DNA of 64,000 nucleotides from Hydractinia symbiolongicarpus (taxonomy: Eukaryota > Cnidaria > Hydrozoa > Anthoathecata > Hydractiniidae). Below the pieces are notes generated by a model. That model did no database searches, had not been told where the DNA came from, and saw only the letters and a list, made by a program, of their open reading frames with translations. The translations under genes were made by a program, and so were the position numbers. Of the stretch, positions 8,382-18,542 are shown in pieces; the stretch's first letter is position 1, and each line of letters starts with the position of its first letter. The stretch spans positions 4,466,001 to 4,530,000 of the forward strand of contig NC_079877.1 of assembly GCF_029227915.1 (NCBI RefSeq), in the 5' to 3' direction.

Positions 8382-8650
8382 GTATTTCTATTACGCCTCG
8401 CGTCCTTCTATTACGCCTCGCGTCTCTCTATTACGCCTCGCGTCCTTCTATTACGCCTCGCGTCTCTCTATTACGCCTCGCGTCTCTCTATTACGCCTCG
8501 CGTCCTTCTATTACGCCTCGCGTCTCTCTATTACGCCTTGCGTCTCTCTATTACGCCTCGCGTCCTTCTATTACGCCTCGCGTCTCTCTATTATTACATA
8601 CGCGTCTCACTATTACGCCTCGCGTCCACCTATACTACGCCTCGCGACCT
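8382..8650. repeat. Right subterminal 20-bp repeats (homogeneous)
   Basis: About twelve units of TTACGCCTCGCGTCTCTCTA or the near-twin ending CGTCCTTCTA. The unit start TTACGCCTCG recurs every 20 bases from 8391 to 8571, with a single change at 8531 (TTACGCCTTG). The CTCT and CCTT versions alternate irregularly. It is inverted relative to the left array but far more uniform. The plus-strand open frame across it is a consequence of the 60-base reading periodicity. Confidence 0.92.
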
Positions 8651-8732
8651 TGGGATCTATATTGAACCTCGACACTCTACTACGCAACACGACACTCTAT
8701 AGCGTGACTTTTGTCCAGTACATGACTCCATA
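8530..8732 (-). repeat. Right terminal inverted repeat
   Basis: Reverse complement of the left end. The outer 117 bp (8616-8732) differ at one base. The inner part merges into the subterminal repeats, so its limit is approximate. Confidence 0.92.
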
Positions 8733-8738
8733 CTCGGC
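8733..8738. repeat. Target-site duplication CTCGGC, right
   Basis: Second copy of the hexamer at 3814-3819. It abuts the element's terminal CCATA and continues into CATCCCGAC of the tRNA-Leu 5' end. Confidence 0.97.
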
Positions 8739-8815
8739 CATCCCGACATGACACGAACGCTGCTGCAAATTGCTCTGCGCAAATTTCATTCATTTTACGC
8801 CTATGGAAAAGGCAT

Positions 8816-8888
8816 TGGAGAACCCGGGCATCGATCCCGGTACCTCTCGCATGCTAAGCGAGCGCTCTACCATCTGAGCTAGTTCCCC
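8816..8888 (-). tRNA. tRNA-Ala(AGC), unit 4
   Basis: First intact tRNA gene after the transposon. Same as 1293-1365. Confidence 0.97.
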
Positions 8889-8995
8889 ATCAAGTTTGCT
8901 TCGCCTTTGCCACTCCGCAAATGTTACGTTATTCATCCTCTTTCGACAAGACATTGTGGTGAAAGTTAGTTCACCATCGTACCAAATAATTGTTA

Positions 8996-9068
8996 CGCCC
9001 GATGAGGGACTCGAACCCGCGACCCTCAGATTAAAAGTCTGATGCTCTACCGACTGAGCTAACCGGGC
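8996..9068 (-). tRNA. tRNA-Lys(TTT), unit 4
   Basis: Same gene as 171-243. Confidence 0.97.
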
Positions 9069-9141
9069 GTAAATCTGTATTCCCGGACAGTCCCGCGAAC
9101 GCTACTGACGTGAAACGAAACATTGACAAGATAAAAAGAAC

Positions 9142-9213
9142 CTCCCCGGCGGGGAATCGAACCCCGGTCTCCCGCGTGACAGGCGGGGATACTTACCACT
9201 ATACTACCGAGGA
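9142..9213 (-). tRNA. tRNA-Asp(GTC), unit 4
   Basis: Same gene as 317-388. Confidence 0.97.
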
Positions 9214-9472
9214 CGAGTTCATATTTAAATAATATGTTCGCGATGGCGTCAATGCCCGAATGCCACACGGTCGATCATGTTAAAAGCTGAAACTGTGTAT
9301 ACTGTCAATGCGAAATTAAACAGCAAGAAATGCTCTAGACATATGCAGCGCGGTTTAGTATTATTATTATTATTATTAATACCAGGTAATCTTACGAGCA
9401 TCATAAATCCTCTTATGACCATTGGCAACTACTGAAATGAGTATAAAAATAAATAAATTAAAAACATCGTCT

Positions 9473-9545
9473 TGGAGGATCCGGGCATCGATCCCGGTAC
9501 CTCTCGCATGCAAAGCGAGCGCTCTACCATGTGAGCTAATCCCCC
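9473..9545 (-). tRNA. tRNA-Ala(TGC), unit 4
   Basis: Same gene as 648-720. Confidence 0.97.
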
Positions 9546-9633
9546 TGGAAATGGTAAAAAGGTCATAGTTCGAGTGCTGTTCGCAATACTAAACTACACC
9601 TTACATGAGACACATTTCAGCTTACCTACCTTC

Positions 9634-9705
9634 AGCAGAGTGGCGCAGAGGAAGCGTGCTGGGCCCATAACCCAGAGGTCGGTGGATCGAAACCACCCTC
9701 TGCTA
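9634..9705 (+). tRNA. Initiator tRNA-Met(CAT), unit 4
   Basis: Same gene as 809-880. Confidence 0.98.
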
Positions 9706-9798
9706 CGTGCGAGCTATCGCATCATTTTAAAAACCACGTCATACTACAAACGTGACATGACCTGCATAGTCCTGCACAAGAACTGTACGATGCTACAT

Positions 9799-9892
9799 CC
9801 ACCGATAGCTCAGTTGGTAGAGCGGAGGACTGTAGACGAACTTATACCACTCAGGCATCCTTAGGTCGCTGGTTCAAATCCGGCTCGGTGGA
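9799..9892 (+). tRNA. tRNA-Tyr(GTA), unit 4
   Basis: Same gene as 974-1067, intron 9836-9856. Confidence 0.97.
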
Positions 9893-9933
9893 CTTGCATT
9901 TTAGGCCTAAAATTTTGTGTGGCAGGGAAAAGT

Positions 9934-10049
9934 TGTCGGAAGTGGGATTCGAACCCACGCCCTCATTCGAGGACCAGAATTCTCCACGCGATGAGTGGAA
10001 GAACATTTTGTCTTGAGTCTGGCGCCTTAGACCGCTCGGCCATCCCGAC
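9934..10049 (-). tRNA. tRNA-Leu(CAA), unit 4
   Basis: Intact copy like 1109-1224, with the CTCGGC hexamer present once. Confidence 0.97.
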
Positions 10050-10117
10050 ATGACACGAACGCTGCTGCAAATTGCTCTGCGCAAATTTCATTCATTTTAC
10101 GCCTATGGAAAAGGCAT

Positions 10118-10190
10118 TGGAGAACCCGGGCATCGATCCCGGTACCTCTCGCATGCTAAGCGAGCGCTCTACCATCTGAGCTAGTTCCCC
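10118..10190 (-). tRNA. tRNA-Ala(AGC), unit 5
   Basis: Same gene as 1293-1365. Confidence 0.97.
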
Positions 10191-10297
10191 ATCAAGTTTG
10201 CTTCGCCTTTGCCACTCCGCAAATGTTACGTTATTCATCCTCTTTCGACAAGACATTGTGGTGAAAGTTAGTTCACCATCGTACCAAATAATTGTTA

Positions 10298-10370
10298 CGC
10301 CCGATGAGGGACTCGAACCCGCGACCCTCAGATTAAAAGTCTGATGCTCTACCGACTGAGCTAACCGGGC
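10298..10370 (-). tRNA. tRNA-Lys(TTT), unit 5
   Basis: Same gene as 171-243. Confidence 0.97.
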
Positions 10371-10443
10371 GTAAATCTGTATTCCCGGACAGTCCCGCGA
10401 ACGCTACTGACGTGAAACGAAACATTGACAAGATAAAAAGAAC

Positions 10444-10515
10444 CTCCCCGGCGGGGAATCGAACCCCGGTCTCCCGCGTGACAGGCGGGGATACTTACCA
10501 CTATACTACCGAGGA
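10444..10515 (-). tRNA. tRNA-Asp(GTC), unit 5
   Basis: Same gene as 317-388. Confidence 0.97.
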
Positions 10516-10774
10516 CGAGTTCATATTTAAATAATATGTTCGCGATGGCGTCAATGCCCGAATGCCACACGGTCGATCATGTTAAAAGCTGAAACTGTGT
10601 ATACTGTCAATGCGAAATTAAACAGCAAGAAATGCTCTAGACATATGCAGCGCGGTTTAGTATTATTATTATTATTATTAATACCAGGTAATCTTACGAG
10701 CATCATAAATCCTCTTATGACCATTGGCAACTACTGAAATGAGTATAAAAATAAATAAATTAAAAACATCGTCT

Positions 10775-10847
10775 TGGAGGATCCGGGCATCGATCCCGGT
10801 ACCTCTCGCATGCAAAGCGAGCGCTCTACCATGTGAGCTAATCCCCC
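10775..10847 (-). tRNA. tRNA-Ala(TGC), unit 5
   Basis: Same gene as 648-720. Confidence 0.97.
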
Positions 10848-10935
10848 TGGAAATGGTAAAAAGGTCATAGTTCGAGTGCTGTTCGCAATACTAAACTACA
10901 CCTTACATGAGACACATTTCAGCTTACCTACCTTC

Positions 10936-11007
10936 AGCAGAGTGGCGCAGAGGAAGCGTGCTGGGCCCATAACCCAGAGGTCGGTGGATCGAAACCACCC
11001 TCTGCTA
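10936..11007 (+). tRNA. Initiator tRNA-Met(CAT), unit 5
   Basis: Same gene as 809-880. Confidence 0.98.
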
Positions 11008-11100
11008 CGTGCGAGCTATCGCATCATTTTAAAAACCACGTCATACTACAAACGTGACATGACCTGCATAGTCCTGCACAAGAACTGTACGATGCTACAT

Positions 11101-11194
11101 CCACCGATAGCTCAGTTGGTAGAGCGGAGGACTGTAGACGAACTTATACCACTCAGGCATCCTTAGGTCGCTGGTTCAAATCCGGCTCGGTGGA
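11101..11194 (+). tRNA. tRNA-Tyr(GTA), unit 5
   Basis: Same gene as 974-1067, intron 11138-11158. Last tRNA-Tyr before the N gap. Confidence 0.97.
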
Positions 11195-11235
11195 CTTGCA
11201 TTTTAGGCCTAAAATTTTGTGTGGCAGGGAAAAGT

Positions 11236-11351
11236 TGTCGGAAGTGGGATTCGAACCCACGCCCTCATTCGAGGACCAGAATTCTCCACGCGATGAGTGG
11301 AAGAACATTTTGTCTTGAGTCTGGCGCCTTAGACCGCTCGGCCATCCCGAC
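11236..11351 (-). tRNA. tRNA-Leu(CAA), unit 5
   Basis: Intact copy like 1109-1224. Last tRNA-Leu before the N gap. Confidence 0.97.
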
Positions 11352-11419
11352 ATGACACGAACGCTGCTGCAAATTGCTCTGCGCAAATTTCATTCATTTT
11401 ACGCCTATGGAAAAGGCAT

Positions 11420-11492
11420 TGGAGAACCCGGGCATCGATCCCGGTACCTCTCGCATGCTAAGCGAGCGCTCTACCATCTGAGCTAGTTCCCC
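11420..11492 (-). tRNA. tRNA-Ala(AGC), unit 6
   Basis: Same gene as 1293-1365. Confidence 0.97.
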
Positions 11493-11599
11493 ATCAAGTT
11501 TGCTTCGCCTTTGCCACTCCGCAAATGTTACGTTATTCATCCTCTTTCGACAAGACATTGTGGTGAAAGTTAGTTCACCATCGTACCAAATAATTGTTA

Positions 11600-11672
11600 C
11601 GCCCGATGAGGGACTCGAACCCGCGACCCTCAGATTAAAAGTCTGATGCTCTACCGACTGAGCTAACCGGGC
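11600..11672 (-). tRNA. tRNA-Lys(TTT), unit 6
   Basis: Same gene as 171-243. Confidence 0.97.
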
Positions 11673-11745
11673 GTAAATCTGTATTCCCGGACAGTCCCGC
11701 GAACGCTACTGACGTGAAACGAAACATTGACAAGATAAAAAGAAC

Positions 11746-11817
11746 CTCCCCGGCGGGGAATCGAACCCCGGTCTCCCGCGTGACAGGCGGGGATACTTAC
11801 CACTATACTACCGAGGA
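11746..11817 (-). tRNA. tRNA-Asp(GTC), unit 6
   Basis: Same gene as 317-388. Confidence 0.97.
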
Positions 11818-12076
11818 CGAGTTCATATTTAAATAATATGTTCGCGATGGCGTCAATGCCCGAATGCCACACGGTCGATCATGTTAAAAGCTGAAACTGT
11901 GTATACTGTCAATGCGAAATTAAACAGCAAGAAATGCTCTAGACATATGCAGCGCGGTTTAGTATTATTATTATTATTATTAATACCAGGTAATCTTACG
12001 AGCATCATAAATCCTCTTATGACCATTGGCAACTACTGAAATGAGTATAAAAATAAATAAATTAAAAACATCGTCT

Positions 12077-12149
12077 TGGAGGATCCGGGCATCGATCCCG
12101 GTACCTCTCGCATGCAAAGCGAGCGCTCTACCATGTGAGCTAATCCCCC
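12077..12149 (-). tRNA. tRNA-Ala(TGC), unit 6
   Basis: Same gene as 648-720. Confidence 0.97.
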
Positions 12150-12237
12150 TGGAAATGGTAAAAAGGTCATAGTTCGAGTGCTGTTCGCAATACTAAACTA
12201 CACCTTACATGAGACACATTTCAGCTTACCTACCTTC

Positions 12238-12309
12238 AGCAGAGTGGCGCAGAGGAAGCGTGCTGGGCCCATAACCCAGAGGTCGGTGGATCGAAACCAC
12301 CCTCTGCTA
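12238..12309 (+). tRNA. Initiator tRNA-Met(CAT), unit 6
   Basis: Same gene as 809-880. The unit is cut by Ns 41 bases later, before its tRNA-Tyr. Confidence 0.98.
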
Positions 12310-12350
12310 CGTGCGAGCTATCGCATCATTTTAAAAACCACGTCATACTA

Positions 12351-12850
12351 NNNNNNNNNNNNNNNNNNNNNNNNNNNNNNNNNNNNNNNNNNNNNNNNNN
12401 NNNNNNNNNNNNNNNNNNNNNNNNNNNNNNNNNNNNNNNNNNNNNNNNNNNNNNNNNNNNNNNNNNNNNNNNNNNNNNNNNNNNNNNNNNNNNNNNNNNN
12501 NNNNNNNNNNNNNNNNNNNNNNNNNNNNNNNNNNNNNNNNNNNNNNNNNNNNNNNNNNNNNNNNNNNNNNNNNNNNNNNNNNNNNNNNNNNNNNNNNNNN
12601 NNNNNNNNNNNNNNNNNNNNNNNNNNNNNNNNNNNNNNNNNNNNNNNNNNNNNNNNNNNNNNNNNNNNNNNNNNNNNNNNNNNNNNNNNNNNNNNNNNNN
12701 NNNNNNNNNNNNNNNNNNNNNNNNNNNNNNNNNNNNNNNNNNNNNNNNNNNNNNNNNNNNNNNNNNNNNNNNNNNNNNNNNNNNNNNNNNNNNNNNNNNN
12801 NNNNNNNNNNNNNNNNNNNNNNNNNNNNNNNNNNNNNNNNNNNNNNNNNN
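12351..12850. other. Assembly gap, 500 N
   Basis: Exactly 500 undetermined bases separate the tRNA array from the satellite. A round number is usually a placeholder of unknown true length. The unit before it should continue with tRNA-Tyr and tRNA-Leu; the sequence after it is already inside a satellite monomer. Confidence 0.99.
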
Positions 12851-13485
12851 TTAGTGGTGAAAAAATAATTTAAAAAATCGTTCGGGAATGAAGTTTACTC
12901 CCTGGGTACTTTCTTTGTATACTTTTGACTATACGGGCCAAGCCCGGGATTTACGGGAAATCGCGGGTTTTCGTTTGCCGGCGATTAAACATCTTTTATT
13001 CAGTGTCTCATCAAAAATGAAAACATTTTTGAAAACTACAAGTCTCATGCGTTTTAGTGGTGAAAAAATAATTTAAAAAATCGTTCGGGAAATGAGTTTA
13101 CTCCCTGGGTACTTTCTTTGTATACTTTTGACTATACGGGACGAGTCTGGGATTTACGGGAAATCGCGGATTTTCGTTTGCCGGCGATTAAACTTCTTTT
13201 ATTCAGCGTCCCATCAAAAATGAAAATATTCTTGAAAACTACAAGTCTCATGCGTTTAGTGGTAAAAAAATAAAATAAAAAATCGTTCGGGAAATGAGTT
13301 TACTCCTTGGGTACTTTCTTTGTATACTTTTGACTATACGGGACAAGCCGGGGTTTTACGGGAAATCGCGGGTTTTCGTTTGCCGGCGATTAAACTTCTT
13401 TTATTCAGCGTCTCATCAAAAATGAAAACATTTTTAAAAACTACAAGTCTTATGCGTTTTAGTGGTGAAAAAATAATTTAAAAAA

Positions 13486-15770
13486 TCGTTCGGGAAATGA
13501 GTTTACTCCCTGGGTACTTTCTTTGTATACTTTTGACTGTACGGGACGAGTCTAAGATTTACGGGAAATCGCGGATTTTTGTTTGCCGGCGATTAAACTT
13601 CTTTTATTCAGCGTCCCATCAAAAATGAAAATATTCTTGAAAACTACAAGTCTCATGCGTTTAGTGGTAAAAAAATAAAATAAAAAATCGTTCGGGAAAT
13701 GAGTTTACTCCCTGGGTACTTTCTTTGTATACTTTTGACTATACGGGACAAGCCCGGGTTTTACGGGAAATCGCGGGTTTTCGTTTGCCGGCGATTAAAC
13801 TTCTTTTATTCAGCGTCTCATCAAAAATGAAAACATTTTTAAAAACTACAAGTCTTATGCGTTTTAGTGGTGAAAAAATAATTTAAAAAATTGTTCGGGA
13901 AATGAGTTTACTCCCTGGGTACTTTCTTTGTATACTTTTGACTATACGGGCCGAGTCCGGGATTTAGGGAAATCGCAGGTTTTCGTTTGCCGGCGATTAA
14001 AGTGCTTTTATTCAGCGTCTCATCAAAAATGAAAACATTTTTAAAAACTACAAGTCTCATGCGTTTTAGTGGTGAAAAAATAATTTAAAAAGTCGTTCGG
14101 GAAATGAGTTTACTCCCTGGGTACTTTCTTTGTATACTTTTGACTATACGGGCCAAGCCAGGATTTACGGAAAATCGCGGGTTTTCGTTTGCCGGCGATT
14201 AAACTTCTTTTATTCAGCGTGTCATCAAAAATGAAAACATTTTTAAAAACTACAAGTCTCATACGTTTTAGTGGTGAAAAAATAATTTAAAAATTCGTTC
14301 GGGAAATGAGTTTACTCACTGGGTACTTTCTTTGTATACTTTTGACTATACGGGCCAAGCCCGGGATTTACGGGAAATCGCGGGTTTTCGTTTGCCGGCG
14401 ATTAAACATCTTTTATTCAGCGTCTCATCGAAAATGAAAACATTTTTGAAAACTACAAGTCTCATGCGTTTTAGTGGTAAAAAAATAAAATAAAAAATCG
14501 TTCGGGAAATGAGTTTACTCCCTGGGTACTTTCTTTGTATACTTTTGACTATACGGGACAAGCCCGGGTTTTACGGGAAATCGCGGGTTTTCGTTTGCCG
14601 GCGATTAAACTTCTTTTATTCAGCGTCTCATCAAAAATGAAAACATTTTTAAAAACTACAAGTCTTATGCGTTTTAGTGGTGAAAAAATAATTTAAAAAA
14701 TCGTTCGGGAAATGAGTTTACTCCCTGGGTACTTTCTTTGTATACTTTTGACTATACGGGCCGAGTCCGGGATTTAGGGAAATCGCAGGTTTTCGTTTGC
14801 CGGCGATTAAAGTGCTTTTATTTCGCGTCTCATCAAAAATGAAAACATTTTTGAAAACTACAAGTCTTATGCGTTTTAGTGGTGAAAAAATAATTTAAAA
14901 AATCGTTCTGGAAATGAGTTTACTCCCTGGGTACTTTCTTTGTATACTTTTGACTATACGGCCGAGTCCGGGATTTAGGGAAATCGCAGGTTTTCGTTTG
15001 CCGGCGATTAAAGTGCTTTTATTCAGCGTCTCATCAAAAAAGAAAACATTTTTGAAAACTACAAGTCTCATTCGTTTTAGTGGTGAAAAAATAATTTAAA
15101 AAATCGTTCGGGAAATGAGTTTACTCCCTGGGTACTTTCTTTGTATACTTTTGACTATACGGGCCAGGCCGGGATTTACGGGAAATCGCGGGTTTTCGTT
15201 TGCCGGCGATTAAACTTCTTTTATTCAGCGTCTCATCAAAAATGAAAACATTTTTAAAAACTACAAGTCTCATACGTTTTAGTGGTGAAAAAATAATTTA
15301 AAAATTCGTTCAGGAAATGAGTTTACTCACTGGGTACTTTCTTTGTATACTTTTGACTATACGGGCCAAGCCCGGGATTTACGGGAAATCGCGGGTTTTC
15401 GTTTGCCGGCGATTAAACATCTTTTATTCAGCGTCTCATCAAAAATGAAAACATTTTTGAAAACTACAAGTCTCATGCGTTTTAGTGGTGAAAAAATAAT
15501 TTAAAAAATCGTTCGGGAAATGAGTTTACTCCCTGGGTACTTTCTTTGTATACTTTTGACTATACGGGACGAGTCTGGGATTTACGGGAAATCGCGGATT
15601 TTCGTTTGCAGGCGATTAAACTTCTTTTATTCAGCGTCCCATCAAAAATGAAAATATTCTTGAAAACTACCAGTCTCATGCGTGTAGTGGTAAAAAAATA
15701 AAATAAAAAATCGTTCGGGAAATGAGTTTACTCCCTGGGTACTTTCTTTGTATACTTTTGACTATACGGG
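13486..15770. repeat. 2.3-kb satellite block, copy at left
   Basis: Order and variants of about eleven monomers match the block at 18543-20827 at an exact displacement of 5,057 bp (25 monomers). Monomers before 13486 and after about 15770 no longer match at that offset. Small differences (for example TCTAAG for TCTGGG near 13551) have accumulated since. Confidence 0.8.
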
Positions 15771-17530
15771 CCGAGTCCGGGATTTAGGGAAATCGCAGGT
15801 TTTCGTTTGCCGGCGATTAAAGTGCTTTTATTCAGCGTCTCATCAAAAATGAAAACATTTTTGAAAACTACAAGTCTCATGCGTTTTAGTGGTGAAAAAA
15901 TAATTTAAAAAATCGTTCGGGAAATGAGTTTACTCCCTGGGTACTTTCTTTGTATACTTTTGACTATACGGGCCAAGCCAGGATTTACGGGAAATCGCGG
16001 GTTTTCGTTTGCCGGCGATTAAACTTCTTTTATTCAGCGTCTCATCAAAAATGAAAACATTTTTAAAAACTACAAGTCTCATACGTTTTAGTGGTGAAAA
16101 AATAATTTAAAAATTCGTTCGGGAAATGAGTTTACTCACTGGGTACTTTCTTTGTATACTTTTGACTATACGGGCCAAGCCCGGGATTTACGGGAAATCG
16201 CGGGTTTTCGTTTGCCGGCGATTACACATCTTTTATTCAGCGTCTCATCGAAAATGAAAACATTTTTGAAAACTACAAGTCTCATGCGTTTTAGTGGTGA
16301 AAAAATAATTTAAAAAATCGTACGGGAAATGAGTTTACTCCCTGGGTACTTTCTTTGTATACTTTTGACTATACGGGCCGAGTCCGGGATTTACGGGAAA
16401 TCGTGGGTTTTCGTTTGCCGGCGATTAAACTTCTTTTATTCAGCGTCTCATCAAAAATGAAAACATTTTTAAAAACTAAAAGTCTTATGCGTTTTAGTGG
16501 TGAAAAAATAATTTAAAAAATCGTTCTGGAAATGAGTTTACTCCCTGGGTACTTTCTTTGTATACTTTTGACTATACGGGCCGAGTCCGGGATTTAGGGA
16601 AATCGCAGGTTTTCGTTTGCCGGCGATTAAAGTGCTTTTATTCAGCGTCTCATTAAAAATGAAAACATTTTTGAAAACTACAAGTCTCATGCGTTTTAGT
16701 GGTGAAAAAATAATTTAAAAAATCGTTCGGGAAATGAGTTTACTCCCTGGGTACTTTCTATGTATACTTTTGACTATACGGGCCTAGCCAGGATTTACGG
16801 GAAATCGCGGGTTTTCGTTTGCCGGCGATTAAACTTCTTTTATTTAGCGTCTCATCAAAAATGAAAACATTTTTAAAAACTACAAGTCTTATGCGTTTTA
16901 GTGGTGAAAAAATAATTTAAAAAATCGTTCTGGAAATGAGTTTACTCCCTGGGTACTTTCTTTGTATACTTTTGACTATACGGGCCGAGTCCGGGATTTA
17001 GGGAAATCGCAGGTTTTCGTTTGCCGGCGATTAAAGTGCTTTTATTCAGCGTCTCATCAAAAATGAAAACATTTTTGAAAACTACAAGTCTCATGCGTTT
17101 TAGTGGTGAAAAAATAATTTAAAAAATCGTTCGGGAAATGAGTTTACTCCCTGGGTACTTTCTTTGTATACTTTTGACTATACGGGCCAAGCCAGGATAT
17201 ACGGGAAATCGCGGGTTTTCGTTTGCCGGCGATTAAACTTCTTTTATTCAGCGTCTCATCAAAAATGAAAACATTTTTAAAAACTACAAGTCTCATACGT
17301 TTTAGTGGTGAAAAAATAATTAAAAATTCGTTCGGGAAATGAGTTTACTCACTGGGTACTTTCTTTGTATACTTTTGACTATACGGGCCAAGCCCGGGAT
17401 TTACGGGAAATCGCGGGTTTTCGTTTGCCGGCGATTAAACATCTTTTATTCAGCGTCTCATCAAAAATGAAAACATTTTTGAAAACTACAAGTCTCATGC
17501 GTTTTAGTGGTGAAAAAATAATTTAAAAAA

Positions 17531-18542
17531 TCGTTCGGGAAATGAGTTTACTCCCTGGGTACTTTCTTTGTATACTTTTGACTATACGGGACGAGTCTGG
17601 GATTTACGGGAAATCGCGGATTTTCGTTTGCCGGCGATTAAACTTCTTTTATTCAGCGTCCCATCAAAAATGAAAATATTCTTGAAAACTACAAGTCTCA
17701 TGCGTTTAGTGGTAAAAAAATAAAATAAAAAATCGTTCGGGAAATGAGTTTACGCCCTGGGTATTTTCTTTGTATACTTTTGACTATACGGGACAAGCCC
17801 GGGTTTTACGGGAAATCGCGGGTTTTCGTTTGCCGGCGATTAAACTTCTTTTATTCAGCGTCTCATCAAAAATGAAAACATTTTTAAAAACTACAAGTCT
17901 TATGCGTTTTAGTGGTGAAAAAATAATTTAAAAAATCGTTCGGGAAATGAGTTTACTCCCTGGGTACTTTCTTTGTATACTTTTGACTATACGGGCCAAG
18001 TCCGGGATTTAGGGAAATCGCAGGTTTTCGTTTGCCGGCGATTAAAGTGCTTTTATTCAGCGTCTCATCAAAAATGAAAACATTTTTGAAAACTACAAGT
18101 CTCATTCGTTTTAGTGGTGAAAAAATAATTTAAAAAATCGTTCGGGAAATGAGTTTACTCCCTGGGTACTTTCTTTGTATACTTTTGACTATACGGGCCA
18201 AGCCGGGATTTACGGGAAATCGCGGGTTTTCGTTTGCCGGCGATTAAACTTCTTTTATTCAGCGTCTCATCAAAAATGAAAACATTTTTAAAAACTACAA
18301 GTCTCATACGTTTTAGTGGTGAAAAAATAATTTAAAAATTCGTTCGGGAAATGAGTTTACTCACTGGGTACTTTCTTTGTATACTTTTGACTATACGGGC
18401 CAAGCCCGGGATTTACGGGAAATCGCGGGTTTTCGTTTGCCGGCGATTAAACATCTTTTATTCAGCGTCTCATCAAAAATGAAAACATTTTTGAAAACTA
18501 CAAGTCTCATGCGTTTTAGTGGTGAAAAAATAATTTAAAAAA
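17531..18542. repeat. Pentameric higher-order unit, 1,012 bp
   Basis: Five monomers in the order GACGAGTCTGGG class, ACAAGCCCGGGTTTTAC class, TCCGGGATTTAGGG class, CCAAGCCGGG class and CTCACTGGG class. The next GACGAGTCTGGG monomer starts at 18543. The same order or parts of it recur between 13 and 24 kb and again near 33, 51 and 62 kb. Confidence 0.7.

Larger units (their letters stand above)
3820..8732 (+). mobile_element. 4,913-bp IS3EU-like DNA transposon, apparently complete
   Basis: The ends are perfectly defined: 6-bp target duplications, termini TATGGAGTCATG and CATGACTCCATA, and terminal inverted repeats matching at 116 of the first 117 bases. Inside each end is an array of 20-bp subterminal repeats. 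Two plus-strand genes lie between: a spliced accessory gene (5007-5980) and an integrase-type transposase (6434-7876). The transposase has a D,D-34-E triad and a second helix-turn-helix resembling the one in bacterial IS3 transposases. Together with the 6-bp duplication this fits the eukaryotic IS3EU superfamily as I remember it. I cannot search Repbase, so the family name is an inference. Nothing broken is visible in either gene or end, which suggests recent activity. Confidence 0.93.
3713..8747 (-). pseudogene. tRNA-Leu(CAA) split by the transposon
   Basis: The third tRNA-Leu copy is in two pieces. Bases 3713-3819 carry the 3' part: T arm, variable arm, intron, anticodon and most of the D arm. 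Bases 8733-8747 carry nucleotides 1-15, of which 10-15 are the duplicated target. The break falls in the internal A box (nucleotides 8-18), so this copy should lose both its Pol III promoter and its mature sequence. The intact copies at 1109, 2411, 9934 and 11236 supply the same tRNA. Confidence 0.95.
1..12350. repeat. Tandem array of a 1,302-bp seven-tRNA unit
   Basis: Six head-to-tail copies of a 1,302-bp unit, the first cut by the window start and the last by the N gap. The gene order per unit is Ala(AGC)-, Lys-, Asp-, Ala(TGC)-, iMet+, Tyr+, Leu-. The period is exact: tRNA-Lys starts at 171, 1473 and 2775, then at 8996, 10298 and 11600. The jump from 2775 to 8996 equals 1,302 plus the 4,919 bp added by the transposon and its target duplication. 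Genes and spacers look identical between copies by eye, including a short ATT microsatellite. Tandem multi-tRNA repeats are known in animals, Xenopus being the classical case. Identity of spacers as well as genes points to recent homogenisation or amplification. Confidence 0.97.

Noticed and set aside
8382-8650. 20-bp repeats as an independent minisatellite
   Set aside because: The inverted counterpart at the left end, inside the same target duplications, makes it part of the transposon.
234-11872. Identical 69-, 77- and 96-codon frames in each tRNA unit
   Set aside because: They run through tRNA genes and spacers on either strand. The tRNA genes explain the sequence.
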